Below are positions 20,183 to 29,947 of a stretch of 64,000 nt of DNA, piece by piece. A program made the translations under genes and the position numbers. The notes below the pieces were generated by a model. That model was not told the origin of the DNA, did no database searches, and saw only the letters and a list, made by a program, of their open reading frames with translations. The DNA is taken from contig CAYUMU010000010.1 in the NCBI GenBank assembly GCA_964445985.1, positions 43,338 to 107,337 on the forward strand. Direction: 5' to 3'. The first letter of the stretch is position 1, and each line of letters opens with the position of its first letter. Source of the stretch: CAYUMU01 sp964445985. GTDB lineage: Bacteria > Planctomycetota > Planctomycetia > Pirellulales > S012-138.

Positions 20183-20244
20183 GCCAACGACGTTCCGGGA
20201 TATTTGCATTCCGGTCGTAAGCAATTTAATCGGCGTACCCATGG

Positions 20245-20290
20245 CGCCGCGTGAGTCCAGCGATTGGCAGGCCTCACCCGGCGTTTTTTT
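20245..20290 (+). terminator. Terminator-like attenuator in the nusA leader
   Basis: CGCCGCGTGAG (20245-20255) pairs with CTCACCCGGCG (20273-20283) apart from one C/C mismatch, and is followed by seven Ts (20284-20290). It lies between the operon promoter and nusA, so it can only act as an attenuator. NusA is known in E. coli to control its own operon through leader terminators, and this hairpin fits that idea; whether it does so here is inference. Confidence 0.65.
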
Positions 20291-20425
20291 GTAGGAACAT
20301 TTCGCCCAATCCCCTCGATCGAGGGCGGTTTGGCGGCCTACAAGGAATTTGAAACTAGCGACAACTTTTTGAGGAACTGCTCCGGAACGATCCGGTCTGC
20401 CTCCCTCGAACCCGGCGAAGTCTCC

Positions 20426-21778
20426 ATGAATCCCAGCGAAGTGCTGAAAATCGTCGACGCGATCCATCGCGAGAAGAATATCGACAAGGAAATTGTTTTC
20501 GAAGGGATCGAGGCCGCGCTGATTTCCGCTCTCCGCAAACACTACGGGGATGATGCCGAGATCACGGTGCTGATCGATCGCAAAGACGGCACGATTCAGG
20601 CGACGCAGGACTCGGTCCCGCTGTCGAGTGCCGAGGTGGAGGACCTGGCTGGCCGGATTGGAGCGCAAACGGCCAAGCAGGTGATGATTCAGAAGATTCG
20701 CGAGGCGGAACGCGATTCGCTGTTCGATGAGTATAGCGCCGAGCGCGGCCAACTGGTGACGGGCATTGTGCAGCGGTACGAAGGGGGCACCGCCACGGTG
20801 TCGCTCAACAATACCGAGAGCATTCTCCCCAAAAGCGAGCAAATTCCGGGCGAAACGCACCATGTGAACGAGCGCGTGCGGGCCACGATTTTCGAAGTCC
20901 GCAAGGCCGGGAGCCGGGTCAAGATTATTCTCAGCCGCATTCGACCCGAGCTGGTGCAGCGGTTGTTTGAGCAAGAAATCCCTGAAATTGCCGACGGCGT
21001 GATTGAAATTCGGGCCATGGCCCGCGAGCCCGGCTATCGAACCAAAGTGGCGGTGAGCAGCACCGATCAGCGGGTGGATTGCGTCGGGGCGTGCGTGGGC
21101 GTGCGGGGTAACCGCATCAAGAATATCGTGGATGAGCTGGCCGGCGAGCGGATTGATATCGTTCGCTGGAGCGACGACATGCAGGTGCTGATTCCCAACG
21201 CCTTGCAGCCGGCCGAGGTGGATGAGGTGATTCTCTGCCCGATGATTGGCAAGGCGATCGTGCTGGTGCGCGAGGATCAGTTATCGCTGGCGATTGGCCG
21301 CCGCGGGCAGAATGTGCGGCTGGGGAGCAAGCTGTCGGGCTGGGACATCGACATTATGACCCGCGAGGAGCTGGACGAATCCATCGAGCAGGCGGTGGGA
21401 GGGTTCAGCGGCATTGAAGGGATTTCTCCGGAACTGAGCGAGAGGCTGGTGGGGGAAGGGTTTTTGTCGTACGATGAGTTATCCGTGATCGAGCCGGACG
21501 ACCTGATGGAAATGGGTGGTCTTTCGGCCGAGCAGGTCGATGCGATTATTGCGGATGTTGAGCAGCGGGCGGAAGAAGCCGAGGTAGCGGCCGCCGAGCA
21601 GCGGCGTCGCGACCGTGAGCAGCAGCAAATCCAGCGGGCGGCGGCGGAAGCCGCGGCCAACGCCGTGGAGGAAGAGCCAGCTGCCGTTGAGGATGAGGCG
21701 CCTGTTGTGGAGGAAGACGCGGGTGCCGTTGAGGAAGAAGAAAACCCCCAGGACAGCACTGGAGCTGAAACGCCCTAG
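20426..21778 (+). CDS. nusA: Transcription termination/antitermination factor NusA
   Basis: 450 residues. N-terminal RNA-polymerase-binding domain (MNPSEVLKIVDAIHREKNIDKE), S1 domain (around RGQLVTGIVQRYEGGTATVSL), two KH domains (RTKVAVSSTDQRVDCVGACVGVRGNRIKNIV, then ILVREDQLSLAIGRRGQNVRLGSKLSGWDI), a helix-hairpin-helix-like segment, and an acidic Glu/Ala-rich tail of about 60 residues. The frame is open upstream to 20264 but that would start inside the attenuator; ATG 20426 matches the family start. First gene of the operon; rimP, which usually precedes nusA, is not present here. Confidence 0.97.
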   Translation: MNPSEVLKIVDAIHREKNIDKEIVFEGIEAALISALRKHYGDDAEITVLIDRKDGTIQATQDSVPLSSAEVEDLAGRIGAQTAKQVMIQKIREAERDSLFDEYSAERGQLVTGIVQRYEGGTATVSLNNTESILPKSEQIPGETHHVNERVRATIFEVRKAGSRVKIILSRIRPELVQRLFEQEIPEIADGVIEIRAMAREPGYRTKVAVSSTDQRVDCVGACVGVRGNRIKNIVDELAGERIDIVRWSDDMQVLIPNALQPAEVDEVILCPMIGKAIVLVREDQLSLAIGRRGQNVRLGSKLSGWDIDIMTREELDESIEQAVGGFSGIEGISPELSERLVGEGFLSYDELSVIEPDDLMEMGGLSAEQVDAIIADVEQRAEEAEVAAAEQRRRDREQQQIQRAAAEAAANAVEEEPAAVEDEAPVVEEDAGAVEEEENPQDSTGAETP

Positions 21779-21955
21779 AGTAACAGAGGATTCGCCCAGG
21801 CCCGCAAGGGGCGGCGTAATCCCCGACCTCTCCGACTGTGTGGGTGGTCGTTTGCAGGAGAGCTGACCATGTTGTGAGCAGTGATCAAGATGCCAGAGTG
21901 GCGCAAGTAAACCGTGCTTGTACTGTCTGGCCGGGTTGTAACAGGAGGGCTGGCA

Positions 21956-24742
21956 TTGCCCGTTCGGATTTACGCTTTAGCAAAAGAACTTGATCTAGAT
22001 AGCAAGGATCTGGTCGATTTATGTTCCAAGGTAGGTATTCAGGGCAAGGGTTCTGCTCTGGCCAGCCTGACGGACGAGGAAGTCGTTAAGGTCCGACAGC
22101 ATCTTTCCGGCGGCGGATCTCGAGCCGCCGCACCCAAGGCGGCCCCACCGGCGGCGGCGCCCCAACGGCCAATCCGCACCCTAACCGCGCCTCCCCGTCG
22201 TCGCCCTGCCGATGTTTCCGAGCCAGAGGCCGAGGAAACCGCGACGACGACTCCCACGGCGCCAACCGAGGAACCAGAAATCGCTCCTTTAGTAGCCCCG
22301 GAAGCACCGGTTCAGGAAGAAGAAACCCCCACGATTGCCGCGGAAACCGGCATGGGGGCGACGCTCACGCCGCCCAGCATGCCCCAGCGGCCCGACAACT
22401 CATCGAAATTTGGCAAGGTGCGAACGATTAGCCCCAAGTCAGCGCGCGGCGGCGAAGGTCCGCGCGGGGGCGAGAGCCGTCGGCCGAGCAAGCCTGGCAA
22501 AGGCCCGCTGGGTCCGGTGATTCGCACGGCGGCGATTCCCGAATCGAAGCAACCGGCCAAGCCGGTCAAGGCCGAAGAGCCCGCTCCGCAAAAGCCTGAG
22601 ATCCGCTTGCCGTTGGACGCGATTCGTTCGGCCAAGACGGGCACGGGTGGCGCATCGGCCCTGAAAGAGCGGGTGAGGCAGCTGGAGGAGCGCAAGAAAA
22701 AGACCGACGGCACGGTCAAGCCCCGCGAAGAAACGCCGGTAGCTCCGGGCGGTGGGCGCGGCAAGGGCCGCGGACCGGCCGCGGCCGAAACCGAGGATGG
22801 CGGTCCCATTTCTCGCGAGGTGCGCAAGCAAAAACGGCGTCGTCGCCAGCCTTCCCGTAGTGGGGAAGACGAATCCGAATCGTCGCGTCATTCCGGCTCT
22901 CGGCGGCGCGGTCCCAAACGGCCCGGGGTTAGTACGGCCGCGCCCCGTAAAGGAAACGTGGTCGTGCAATTGCCCTGCACGGTGCGGGAGTTTTCGGAGT
23001 CCCTTGGCATTCCGGCCTCTCAGGTTCTTGGTAAGCTACTGCAGTTCGGCTCGATGAGCTTCAACATCAACGCCGAGCTCGATCGCGAGATGGCCGAGTT
23101 GTTGGCCGCCGAGTTTGGCGTGGAAGTGAACTTCAAGGCCGCCGCCGACCTGGAAGAGCAATTGCTGACCGACTTCGAGCAATTCGAGTCCGACCCCGAA
23201 AACCTGCAATTGCGGCCCCCGATCGTGACCTTCCTGGGGCACGTGGATCACGGCAAAACGTCGTTGCTCGACAAGATCATCGGCACCAAGGTGGTCGCTG
23301 GCGAAGCCGGTGGCATTACCCAGCACATTCGCGCCTATCGCGTGGATAACGACGGCCGCCCGATTGCGTTTGTGGATACGCCTGGCCACGAAGCCTTTAC
23401 CGAAATGAGGGCTCGCGGGGCGAATGTTACCGATATTGCGGTGTTGGTGGTGGCGGCCGACGACGGCGTGATGCCCCAGACCGAAGAAGCGATCAATCAC
23501 GCCCGGGCCGCCGGAGTGCCGATCGTGGTGGCGCTCAACAAAATCGATCTGCCGGGCGTGGACGTCAACCGCATCATGCAGCAGTTGGCGGCCAACGAAT
23601 TGCTGCCGGTGGAGTGGGGCGGTGAAACGGAATTGGTGAAGTGCAGCGCCATGACGGGCGAAGGCGTGGACGACCTGCTGGAAACGCTGCTCACGATCGC
23701 CGAGTTGCACGAGTACAAAGCCGATCCCACTCGGCCCGCCTCGGGCACCTGCCTCGAAGCGGAACGGCACGAGGGTCGCGGCGTGATCGCCAAGCTGCTC
23801 GTGCAGAACGGCACGCTCAAGCTGGGCGACATCGTGGTTTGCGGGCCTTCTTACGGCCGCGTAAAAGCCATTTACGACACGCTGCAGCCCAAGAAACGGT
23901 ACGACGAAGTCGGACCCTCCACGCCGGTCAGCGTGACTGGCTTGGACGAGGTGCCGGGCGCCGGCGACCGGTTCTACGTGATGGAAGACGTGGCTCAAGC
24001 CCGCGAGCTGGCCGAGAAACGGTCGGAGTCGGGCCGGCAATCGCTGCTGGTGGCATCCAAGCCGCATATTTCGCTGGAAAACCTGCGGGAGCGGCTCGAA
24101 TCGGGTCACGAAGAAGCCAAGAATTTGAACGTGATCATCCGGGCCGACGTGCGGGGATCGATCGAAGCCATCCTCAAAGAGTTCACCAAGCTGGAACACC
24201 CCGAGGTGCAGGTGAAGGTGCTCCAGGCGATGGTGGGCGGCGTTACCGAAGCCGACGTGTACCTGGCCGACGCTTCCGACGCCATCATCATTGGTTTCAA
24301 CGTGGTGCCCGACGAAGGCGCCCGTTTGCTGGGCAAATCCAAGGGCGTGCAAGTTCGGCGGTACGACGTGATTTACCGGATTACCGAAGACCTGCGAGCC
24401 GCCCTGGAGGGCATGCTCAAGCCCGAGAAACAAGAAATGGAGCTGGGGGTGGCCCTGGTTCAGCGGGTGTTCTCGGTGAGCCGGATTGGCTCGATCGCCG
24501 GTTGCCGGGTGGTGCGTGGCACAATCAAACGCGAGAGCGATTCGCAAACCCGGTTCCGCGTGATTCGCGACAACACGATCATTGGCGACTACGGCCTGGC
24601 CTCGCTACGGCGAGAAAAGGACGATGCGCGCGAGGTTCGCGAAGGCCTAGAGTGTGGTATTCGGCTGGAAGGATTCAACGACGTCAAGGAAGGGGACGTG
24701 CTCGAGGCCTACAAGGTTGAAGAGGTGGCGCGCAAGCTGTAA
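21956..24742 (+). CDS. infB: Translation initiation factor IF-2
   Basis: 928 residues. The start is TTG at 21956: AGGAGG lies 7 bases upstream and the protein then begins MPVRIYALAKELDLDSKDL, the standard IF2_N domain. A long Ala/Pro/Arg/Lys-rich linker (about residues 75-340) is followed by a second IF2_N domain, the GTPase domain with GHVDHGKT (428-435), DTPGHEAF and NKIDLPG, and the beta-barrel and initiator-tRNA-binding C domains. It places fMet-tRNA on the 30S subunit. It follows nusA after 177 bases and is probably co-transcribed with it. Confidence 0.97.
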   Translation: MPVRIYALAKELDLDSKDLVDLCSKVGIQGKGSALASLTDEEVVKVRQHLSGGGSRAAAPKAAPPAAAPQRPIRTLTAPPRRRPADVSEPEAEETATTTPTAPTEEPEIAPLVAPEAPVQEEETPTIAAETGMGATLTPPSMPQRPDNSSKFGKVRTISPKSARGGEGPRGGESRRPSKPGKGPLGPVIRTAAIPESKQPAKPVKAEEPAPQKPEIRLPLDAIRSAKTGTGGASALKERVRQLEERKKKTDGTVKPREETPVAPGGGRGKGRGPAAAETEDGGPISREVRKQKRRRRQPSRSGEDESESSRHSGSRRRGPKRPGVSTAAPRKGNVVVQLPCTVREFSESLGIPASQVLGKLLQFGSMSFNINAELDREMAELLAAEFGVEVNFKAAADLEEQLLTDFEQFESDPENLQLRPPIVTFLGHVDHGKTSLLDKIIGTKVVAGEAGGITQHIRAYRVDNDGRPIAFVDTPGHEAFTEMRARGANVTDIAVLVVAADDGVMPQTEEAINHARAAGVPIVVALNKIDLPGVDVNRIMQQLAANELLPVEWGGETELVKCSAMTGEGVDDLLETLLTIAELHEYKADPTRPASGTCLEAERHEGRGVIAKLLVQNGTLKLGDIVVCGPSYGRVKAIYDTLQPKKRYDEVGPSTPVSVTGLDEVPGAGDRFYVMEDVAQARELAEKRSESGRQSLLVASKPHISLENLRERLESGHEEAKNLNVIIRADVRGSIEAILKEFTKLEHPEVQVKVLQAMVGGVTEADVYLADASDAIIIGFNVVPDEGARLLGKSKGVQVRRYDVIYRITEDLRAALEGMLKPEKQEMELGVALVQRVFSVSRIGSIAGCRVVRGTIKRESDSQTRFRVIRDNTIIGDYGLASLRREKDDAREVREGLECGIRLEGFNDVKEGDVLEAYKVEEVARKL

Positions 24743-24896
24743 GCAAGGAAGGCGCGAGGCTTTCCCCCATGGCCGCTTCTATTGCCCCCCAAGCTCAGGA
24801 AGTGGCCAGGTGATCGACCTGCCGCCCCGCCCCTCCCTGTCTTGTGTTGATCTGATTGTCCGCCCCCCGCCCCATGTTAGGAGCGCCCAGCCTGCC

Positions 24897-25415
24897 ATGA
24901 CGTCGCGTCGCCTGTTGAAAGCCGCCCGAGCCATCCGTGAAGTGGTGTCGACCGCGGCCCTGTACGAGATCAAGGATCCGCGTGTGCGCGATGTGACCGT
25001 TACCCGCGTGGAGGTAATGGAAGACATGCGTCAGGCCAAGGTCTATGTCTCGATCATGGGGGACGAAACGCGTCAGAACCTGAGCCTGGCGGGCCTCCGC
25101 AGCGCCGCCGGGTTTTTGCAGGCCAAGGTGGCCGAGCGGATCGATACGCGTTACACGCCCAAGCTGGTCTTCATCGTGGATGAAGGCGTGAAGAAGTCGC
25201 TGGAAGTGATGCGGTTGCTGCGGGAAGTGCTCCCGGATGCGTCGGCCGCGGTCGGCAGCGACACTCAAGATGATGACGCGCGGGAAGCCGCCGAGACGGA
25301 CCCATCCGGATCGGTAGAGGAATCGCCCGCGGCGGAAGCGGATATTGCTTCTGAAGATCCTTCGTCGGAGGACGAACCTGTCCAGCGAGACGACGCTCGG
25401 GATCCTCCCGGCTGA
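24897..25415 (+). CDS. rbfA: Ribosome-binding factor A
   Basis: 172 residues: a core of about 115 residues with the RbfA KH-like fold (AIREVVSTAALYEIKDPRVRDVTVTRVEV, AKVYVSIMGDE, LRLLREVLPD) and an acidic Asp/Glu-rich tail of about 55 residues that is longer than usual. It binds 30S precursors and helps 16S rRNA 5'-end maturation. It lies 154 bases downstream of infB as in most bacteria. ATG 24897 fits the family; the ribosome site (AGGAG, 14 bases away) is weakly placed. Confidence 0.93.
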   Translation: MTSRRLLKAARAIREVVSTAALYEIKDPRVRDVTVTRVEVMEDMRQAKVYVSIMGDETRQNLSLAGLRSAAGFLQAKVAERIDTRYTPKLVFIVDEGVKKSLEVMRLLREVLPDASAAVGSDTQDDDAREAAETDPSGSVEESPAAEADIASEDPSSEDEPVQRDDARDPPG

Positions 25416-25551
25416 CCCCCTGGCTGTTACCCCCCCGGGGTGCTGTTAGCCCAGGGTACTGTGCGCTAGTCTGCTGCGTCCTTGCCTGTCAGGCGAGGGG
25501 GCATGCCTGGCCCTTAATCTCATCCTCCCTTTTGTTCTCGTGAAGCGTAGC

Positions 25552-26418
25552 ATGGCCACACCGAACCGCTCCGCCCTGTTGACCAAGGCTCACAAGGTCC
25601 TCAAGAAGTGCTACAAGCCCGTGGCGGCTCTGCCTCAGCGCACCGTTCTGGAGCATGCGCTCTACGGTTGCTGCCTGGAGAATACGTCGTACGAGTTGGC
25701 GGATCGCGCCTTTGCCTCGCTGTCCGACACGTTCTTTGATTGGAACGAGATCCGCGTGTGCACGGTGAAAGAGCTGGCCGAGGCGATGTCCAAGCATCCC
25801 GAGCCGCTCGAGGCCGCGGCCAGCGTGCGGAATGTGTTGCAGTCGGTGTTCGACGACAAGTTTGCCTTCGACTTGGAGTTGCTTCGCAAAGAAAACCTGG
25901 GCAAGGCCGTAAAAAAGCTGACCGACTTCAAAGGCATGAGCCCCTTTGTGGTGGCTTACGTGGTTCAATCCGCCCTGGGAGGGCACTCGATTCCGATCGA
26001 CCGGGCGGCCGTTGGGGTCTTTACCGTGCTGGGCATCATCACCGACGCCGAAGCCGCCAAGCTGCAGGTGCCGGGGCTGGAAAGGGCGATCCCCAAAACC
26101 AAGGGCGTGGAATTCGGATCGTTGCTGCATCAGCTGGCGGCCGATTACCGCGCCAATCCGAGTTCGACGGCCGTGCAGAAGGTGATGCTGCAAATCAACG
26201 ACGAAGCCAAGGATCGCTTCCCCAAGCGAGGCAAGTCGCGGAGCGACGCTGCCGATGCCGCCGAGGCCGAGGCGGCCAAACCGGCGCGCAAGACGGCCAA
26301 GCCCAAGAAGCCAGCCGCGGCTGCCCCGCCCGAAAAAAAGAAGGCGGCTCGCAAGCCGGCCGCCCCGCCCAAAAGCAAGAAGGCCAGCGCCAGCCTGACC
26401 AAGCGGAAGCCCCGCTAG
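25552..26418 (+). CDS. Endonuclease III-fold (HhH) protein with histone H1-like tail
   Basis: About 288 residues. Residues 1-230 follow the HhH-GPD/endonuclease III helical layout: LTDFKGMSPFVVAYVVQSALGG in the hairpin position and IPIDRAAVGVF with Asp150 where the catalytic Asp sits. The lysine of the GVGxK loop is absent (GMSPF), and the four Fe-S cysteines after the fold are missing, so glycosylase/lyase activity is doubtful. Residues from about 235 are Lys/Ala/Pro-rich (AAKPARKTAKPKKP, AARKPAAPPKSKK), like histone H1 tails. Probably a DNA-binding structural protein. GTG 25540 is an alternative start. Confidence 0.75.
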   Translation: MATPNRSALLTKAHKVLKKCYKPVAALPQRTVLEHALYGCCLENTSYELADRAFASLSDTFFDWNEIRVCTVKELAEAMSKHPEPLEAAASVRNVLQSVFDDKFAFDLELLRKENLGKAVKKLTDFKGMSPFVVAYVVQSALGGHSIPIDRAAVGVFTVLGIITDAEAAKLQVPGLERAIPKTKGVEFGSLLHQLAADYRANPSSTAVQKVMLQINDEAKDRFPKRGKSRSDAADAAEAEAAKPARKTAKPKKPAAAAPPEKKKAARKPAAPPKSKKASASLTKRKPR

Positions 26419-26440
26419 CCGGCTGTTTCCCCTTCACCCC

Positions 26441-26468
26441 CGACCCTCTCCCGCCAGGGGCGAGGGAG
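26441..26468. terminator. Bidirectional hairpin between convergent genes
   Basis: CTCTCCCGCC-AGG-GGCGAGGGAG makes an imperfect GC-rich stem between two converging genes. It lacks a T-run but is well placed to end both transcripts; the same string is familiar as a dispersed repeat of planctomycete spacers. Confidence 0.45.
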
Positions 26469-26483
26469 TATTTGGATAGGCTG

Positions 26484-27608
26484 TTAGTAGTCGAACCACA
26501 TGCCGATGCCAAATTGTTCTTCAAACTGGTCGAAGAACTCGTACTGCTGGCTTTTGCCGTTGTAGTACTGCACGCCCACGCGGAGTAGCCGCGAGGAGCA
26601 TGGTCCCCGCCAGGCCCAACCGGTTTGGAACACGAAGTTCCCGCCGAAGTCGACGTCTTCTCGCAGGTGCACGTTGGCTGCCACGAACGGCGCCCCTTTG
26701 CACCCGGTCGGCATGGCCGGAGCGTGGTCGAAGCCAAACTGGAATTCCCACGGTTGGGCGCCGCCGTCGGCGCCAAAGGCATAGGAAGCTTCACCGTACA
26801 GGCGGAGCGTGGGATACATGTAGTACGACGTGCCGAAGACCAGGGCATCGCGAGTGTAGTTGATGCGGCGGTAGCCCATCGGGTTTCGCAGCATGTACTC
26901 ATCGCCCAGGTGCGAGCTGAGGTGGTAGTAGGCGAATTTGAATTGGAAGTCGCCCTCGCCGTAAGTGAGGGGGACGCCTGCTCGGAAGTCGGCCGACTCC
27001 AGGTCGCGCAGCCCGTCTTCCAAGGTGAGCCGCGGCATGGCGGCGCCTTCAATATCGAGCTGCCAGCCTTGGGGACGGTTGTTGCTGGCGGTGCCATACC
27101 GCAGCAGGCCGACGCGTCCGCCGAGGGTGGAGTCCCAGTACCAGCCCCGGTCTTTATCGTAATTCCACACGCTGGCGAAGCGCGGCTCGTGAACCCCGGC
27201 CAGGTAGCTTTGATAGATCAGCCCCGAGGGGAGCAGGTGCCAGTCCCAAACCTCTTCGTTCCAGGCGGGATCGTAGGCGTAGCCGCCATCGTAGGCAGAT
27301 CCTTGGATGTAGGAGTCGGGCTCGTCGACCATCATGCCCGGCACGGAGCTGGTGGGCGAAACGATGGGGCCTTCCCAGATTTCGCCGGCGGCGGGCAGGT
27401 CGGGCTCAAGCTGCGATAATTTGGTGTGCGAGACGCGGGGGAGCGCCGAGGGCGGCACGCGCGCCACGCGTTCCTCTTGTGCCAGGGCCGGGGCCTCCAG
27501 AGCGCAGGCGGCGAGCAGGCACCAGGCGAGAAGCTGCCCAGCCCGCCGTGCGCGGCATTGCCGCGCGGCAGACGGAAGGCAGGAGTGTGGGTGAGGAACA
27601 TATTGCAT
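26484..27608 (-). CDS. DUF1207 outer-membrane-type protein
   Basis: About 374 residues. An N-terminal signal peptide (LLAWCLLAACALEAPALAQ) follows a short positively charged start. The mature part contains the hallmark LLPSGLIYQSYLAGVHEPRF, then alternating aromatic beta strands (WQLDIEGAAMPRL, QFKFAYYHLSSHLGDEY, LRLYGEASYAFG) to an aromatic end (FGIGMWFDY), the pattern of an outer-membrane beta-barrel. DUF1207 has no known function. ATG 27608 is used; the frame is open further upstream but without a signal. Confidence 0.85.
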   Translation of the reverse strand: MQYVPHPHSCLPSAARQCRARRAGQLLAWCLLAACALEAPALAQEERVARVPPSALPRVSHTKLSQLEPDLPAAGEIWEGPIVSPTSSVPGMMVDEPDSYIQGSAYDGGYAYDPAWNEEVWDWHLLPSGLIYQSYLAGVHEPRFASVWNYDKDRGWYWDSTLGGRVGLLRYGTASNNRPQGWQLDIEGAAMPRLTLEDGLRDLESADFRAGVPLTYGEGDFQFKFAYYHLSSHLGDEYMLRNPMGYRRINYTRDALVFGTSYYMYPTLRLYGEASYAFGADGGAQPWEFQFGFDHAPAMPTGCKGAPFVAANVHLREDVDFGGNFVFQTGWAWRGPCSSRLLRVGVQYYNGKSQQYEFFDQFEEQFGIGMWFDY

Positions 27609-28196
27609 CGGCGATAACCTGCACCAAGACGCCACGGACCCGGCGTAGGGTGAAGAACGAGCTGAACGGGGTAACGGTTGTGTTCTACGGTTGGTTGAGA
27701 CCTCCGCGGTTTGGGGGGCGTCTGCTTCTTGCCGGGCGCGCAATTCGCCCGACTTTATCCATACGTTCCCATACCAAAACGTGGGCTGTCGTGGGATGCC
27801 ATTTGGCACTACGTGGCCTCGGCGGCAAGCAACTCCCGCCCTTCAGACCTCGCTGGGTTCCCGCTTCCCGGGCAGGCGGCGAAAGCATTGCTTTCGCTAG
27901 CGCTGCGAAGGCAGCTACCAACTTTGGTAATGATCGGCAACTGGCGAAACGCGTACCTGCCAAACTATTTGAACTCGCACAGATCGCCCGGCTTACCAAA
28001 AGTACGTGGGGCAGCCATCGGTGCTATCGCGGCCGACGTGTGCGCAGCGGCATTTTGCCAGCGGCTTCCCTCGAGAATACAATCGAATCGCGGCCGTCTT
28101 ACAGCTTTGTGATCGGCCGGCGAGCGAGTGTAGTCTCTACCCTGGGCGTTTGCTTGAATGCCCCCCCCTGCTGAATTCCTCTTCGAGATGGCGCCC
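27609..28196. other. Intergenic region with one perfect palindrome
   Basis: About 590 bases between divergent genes. No protein-like frame. The 19-base GCGAAAGCATTGCTTTCGC at 27879-27897 is a 9-bp inverted repeat with a one-base centre. Confidence 0.5.
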
Positions 28197-29540
28197 ATGA
28201 CTCTTGTTCGTATCGATCGCCTGCCTGGCTGGTTGGCCTGGGGCGGCTTCGCGCTGTGGTGTGGTTTGACGAGCGTGGCGACGGCGCAAAACAAGCGCTA
28301 CCCACTGGAGTATCCGCCCAAGTTGCCCGGCGATAAACAGGTGGTGACCGACCGCGGCGAGAAGTTCCTGGAGCCGGATCCCAATTTGCGCGAGGGCGTG
28401 GCGATTGCCAAAACGCCGCCGACGGTCGATTTCCAGTATTACCCCAACCAGAACTATCCCGGCAATCCGTGGTGCTTTCGCGGGGTCGGCACGGTGGTCG
28501 CTGGCAAGTACTACAGTGTGCTATGCGACCACCTGGCCCCGCTGGGCACGGCTTATCTGTTTGAGTACGATCCCCAGACCATGCAGTTCAAGTTGCTGGT
28601 CAACACGGCGGAGTTCCTTCGCAAGTCGGGGCAGATTACGCCCAACATGAACTACACGCCGGGCGAAGTGCAAACGCAGATCGACCTGGGCAGCGACGGC
28701 TGGCTGTATTACGGCACCACCCGCGGCTCCACCACCGTGACCAACGACGCCAACGGTTTCTTGGGCGAGTGGGTCTTGCGCACGCATCCCGAGACTGGCA
28801 AGACCGAAGTCGTTTCGGCCTTTCCCGTGGCCAAGCATTGCATTTTAGGCAGCGTGCTCGACGCCGAGCGGATGGTGTTCTACGGCGGCACGGCTTCGGG
28901 CGACTACAAGTTACGCCAGGTGAAGTTCTTTGCCCTGGATGCGAGGAGCGGCAAGGTGATCAAGGAAGCCGACGGCGGCTTCGACCGCTACTGCATCTTT
29001 GCCAAGAGCACCGGCCGCGTGTACTGGGACGGCAAAAAGTACGACCCGGATACGAACGAGATCACCGCCAGCGAAGCGCCGCACGTGCGTTCGGCCACGG
29101 AAGAATCGGCCGACGGCGTGGTGTATGGCACGTCGCACTACGTGGCCGACCTGTGGGCCTTCAACACCAAGACCGAAAAGCTCACGCAATTGGGTCCCGG
29201 GGCGGTGGGCACGCAAGGCTACGTGTCTGCGATGCACCTCGACCCGACGGGCCGGTATTTGTACTACGTGCCCGGCGCCCACGGCGGGGCCACCAAAGAC
29301 GGCACGCCCATCGTGCAGTACGACCTCAAGACCAAGAAAGCCAAAGTGCTGGCCTTCTTGCACAAGTTCTATCAAGAGAAGTACGGCTACAACCCCGACG
29401 GCTGCTTCTGCTCGGTGCTCGATCCGGCCGGCGACAAACTCTACATCTCGTGGGACGGCTGGCGCGAAGGACAGCCGCGGGGCTGGGAATCGAGCGCGAT
29501 CATGGTGCTGCATATTCCCGAAAGCGAACGGATGCCGTGA
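28197..29540 (+). CDS. Secreted beta-propeller protein
   Basis: About 447 residues from ATG 28197, with a signal peptide (WLAWGGFALWCGLTSVATAQ). Seven or so repeated blades with motifs such as LGSDGWLYYGT, DLKTKKAKVLAFL and HLDPTGRYLYYVPG point to a beta-propeller. It has no catalytic motif I can name; likely a periplasmic binding or scaffolding protein. ATG 28188 and 28158 are alternative starts. It stands alone. Confidence 0.7.
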   Translation: MTLVRIDRLPGWLAWGGFALWCGLTSVATAQNKRYPLEYPPKLPGDKQVVTDRGEKFLEPDPNLREGVAIAKTPPTVDFQYYPNQNYPGNPWCFRGVGTVVAGKYYSVLCDHLAPLGTAYLFEYDPQTMQFKLLVNTAEFLRKSGQITPNMNYTPGEVQTQIDLGSDGWLYYGTTRGSTTVTNDANGFLGEWVLRTHPETGKTEVVSAFPVAKHCILGSVLDAERMVFYGGTASGDYKLRQVKFFALDARSGKVIKEADGGFDRYCIFAKSTGRVYWDGKKYDPDTNEITASEAPHVRSATEESADGVVYGTSHYVADLWAFNTKTEKLTQLGPGAVGTQGYVSAMHLDPTGRYLYYVPGAHGGATKDGTPIVQYDLKTKKAKVLAFLHKFYQEKYGYNPDGCFCSVLDPAGDKLYISWDGWREGQPRGWESSAIMVLHIPESERMP

Positions 29541-29947
29541 ACTCGCGGCTTCATCTCGCGGTAGGGTCCGCACCCCGTGCGTACCTTTTGGGTAGATGAT
29601 CGCCAAACCGCCGCGGCGGCACACGCCCCATGCCGACAAAGGGGCATCGTCAAACGATCGGCGACGCGGGTGGTACGCAGAGGGCTGCGTACTTCGCTCG
29701 TTCGTCGCTGCGCGGGGGGAGGGCTTTTGCGGTTCGGCTTTCCCTCCACCTTCGAGACGCCCACACGGCGTGGAGGATGCTGCCAACAGATTGTGGTTTG
29801 GCCGCGCGGGAGCGGTACAATAGCCGGCACAAATGATGACCCGAGGTACTTTCAGCTCCTCGAGCCGCGCGAGTGGCTGGTGGAGCTTGTGTTGATATTG
29901 CCGTTAACCCGCATTGAGTTGAACCGTTTGTTGGCAAGGGAGACTGT
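29541..29947. other. Intergenic region with a hairpin repeat
   Basis: About 400 bases. Holds the 8-bp-stem hairpin at 29673-29692; otherwise nothing recognisable. Confidence 0.5.
29673..29692. repeat. Hairpin GTACGCAG-AGGG-CTGCGTAC
   Basis: A perfect 8-bp stem with an AGGG loop. The same geometry (8-bp stem, AGGG loop) recurs with a different stem at 63920-63939. Confidence 0.6.

Noticed and set aside
23036..24547. A 500-codon open frame antisense to infB
   Set aside because: A shadow of the GC-rich IF-2 frame; its composition is His/Gln/Gly-rich without any domain, and the sense strand is clearly infB.
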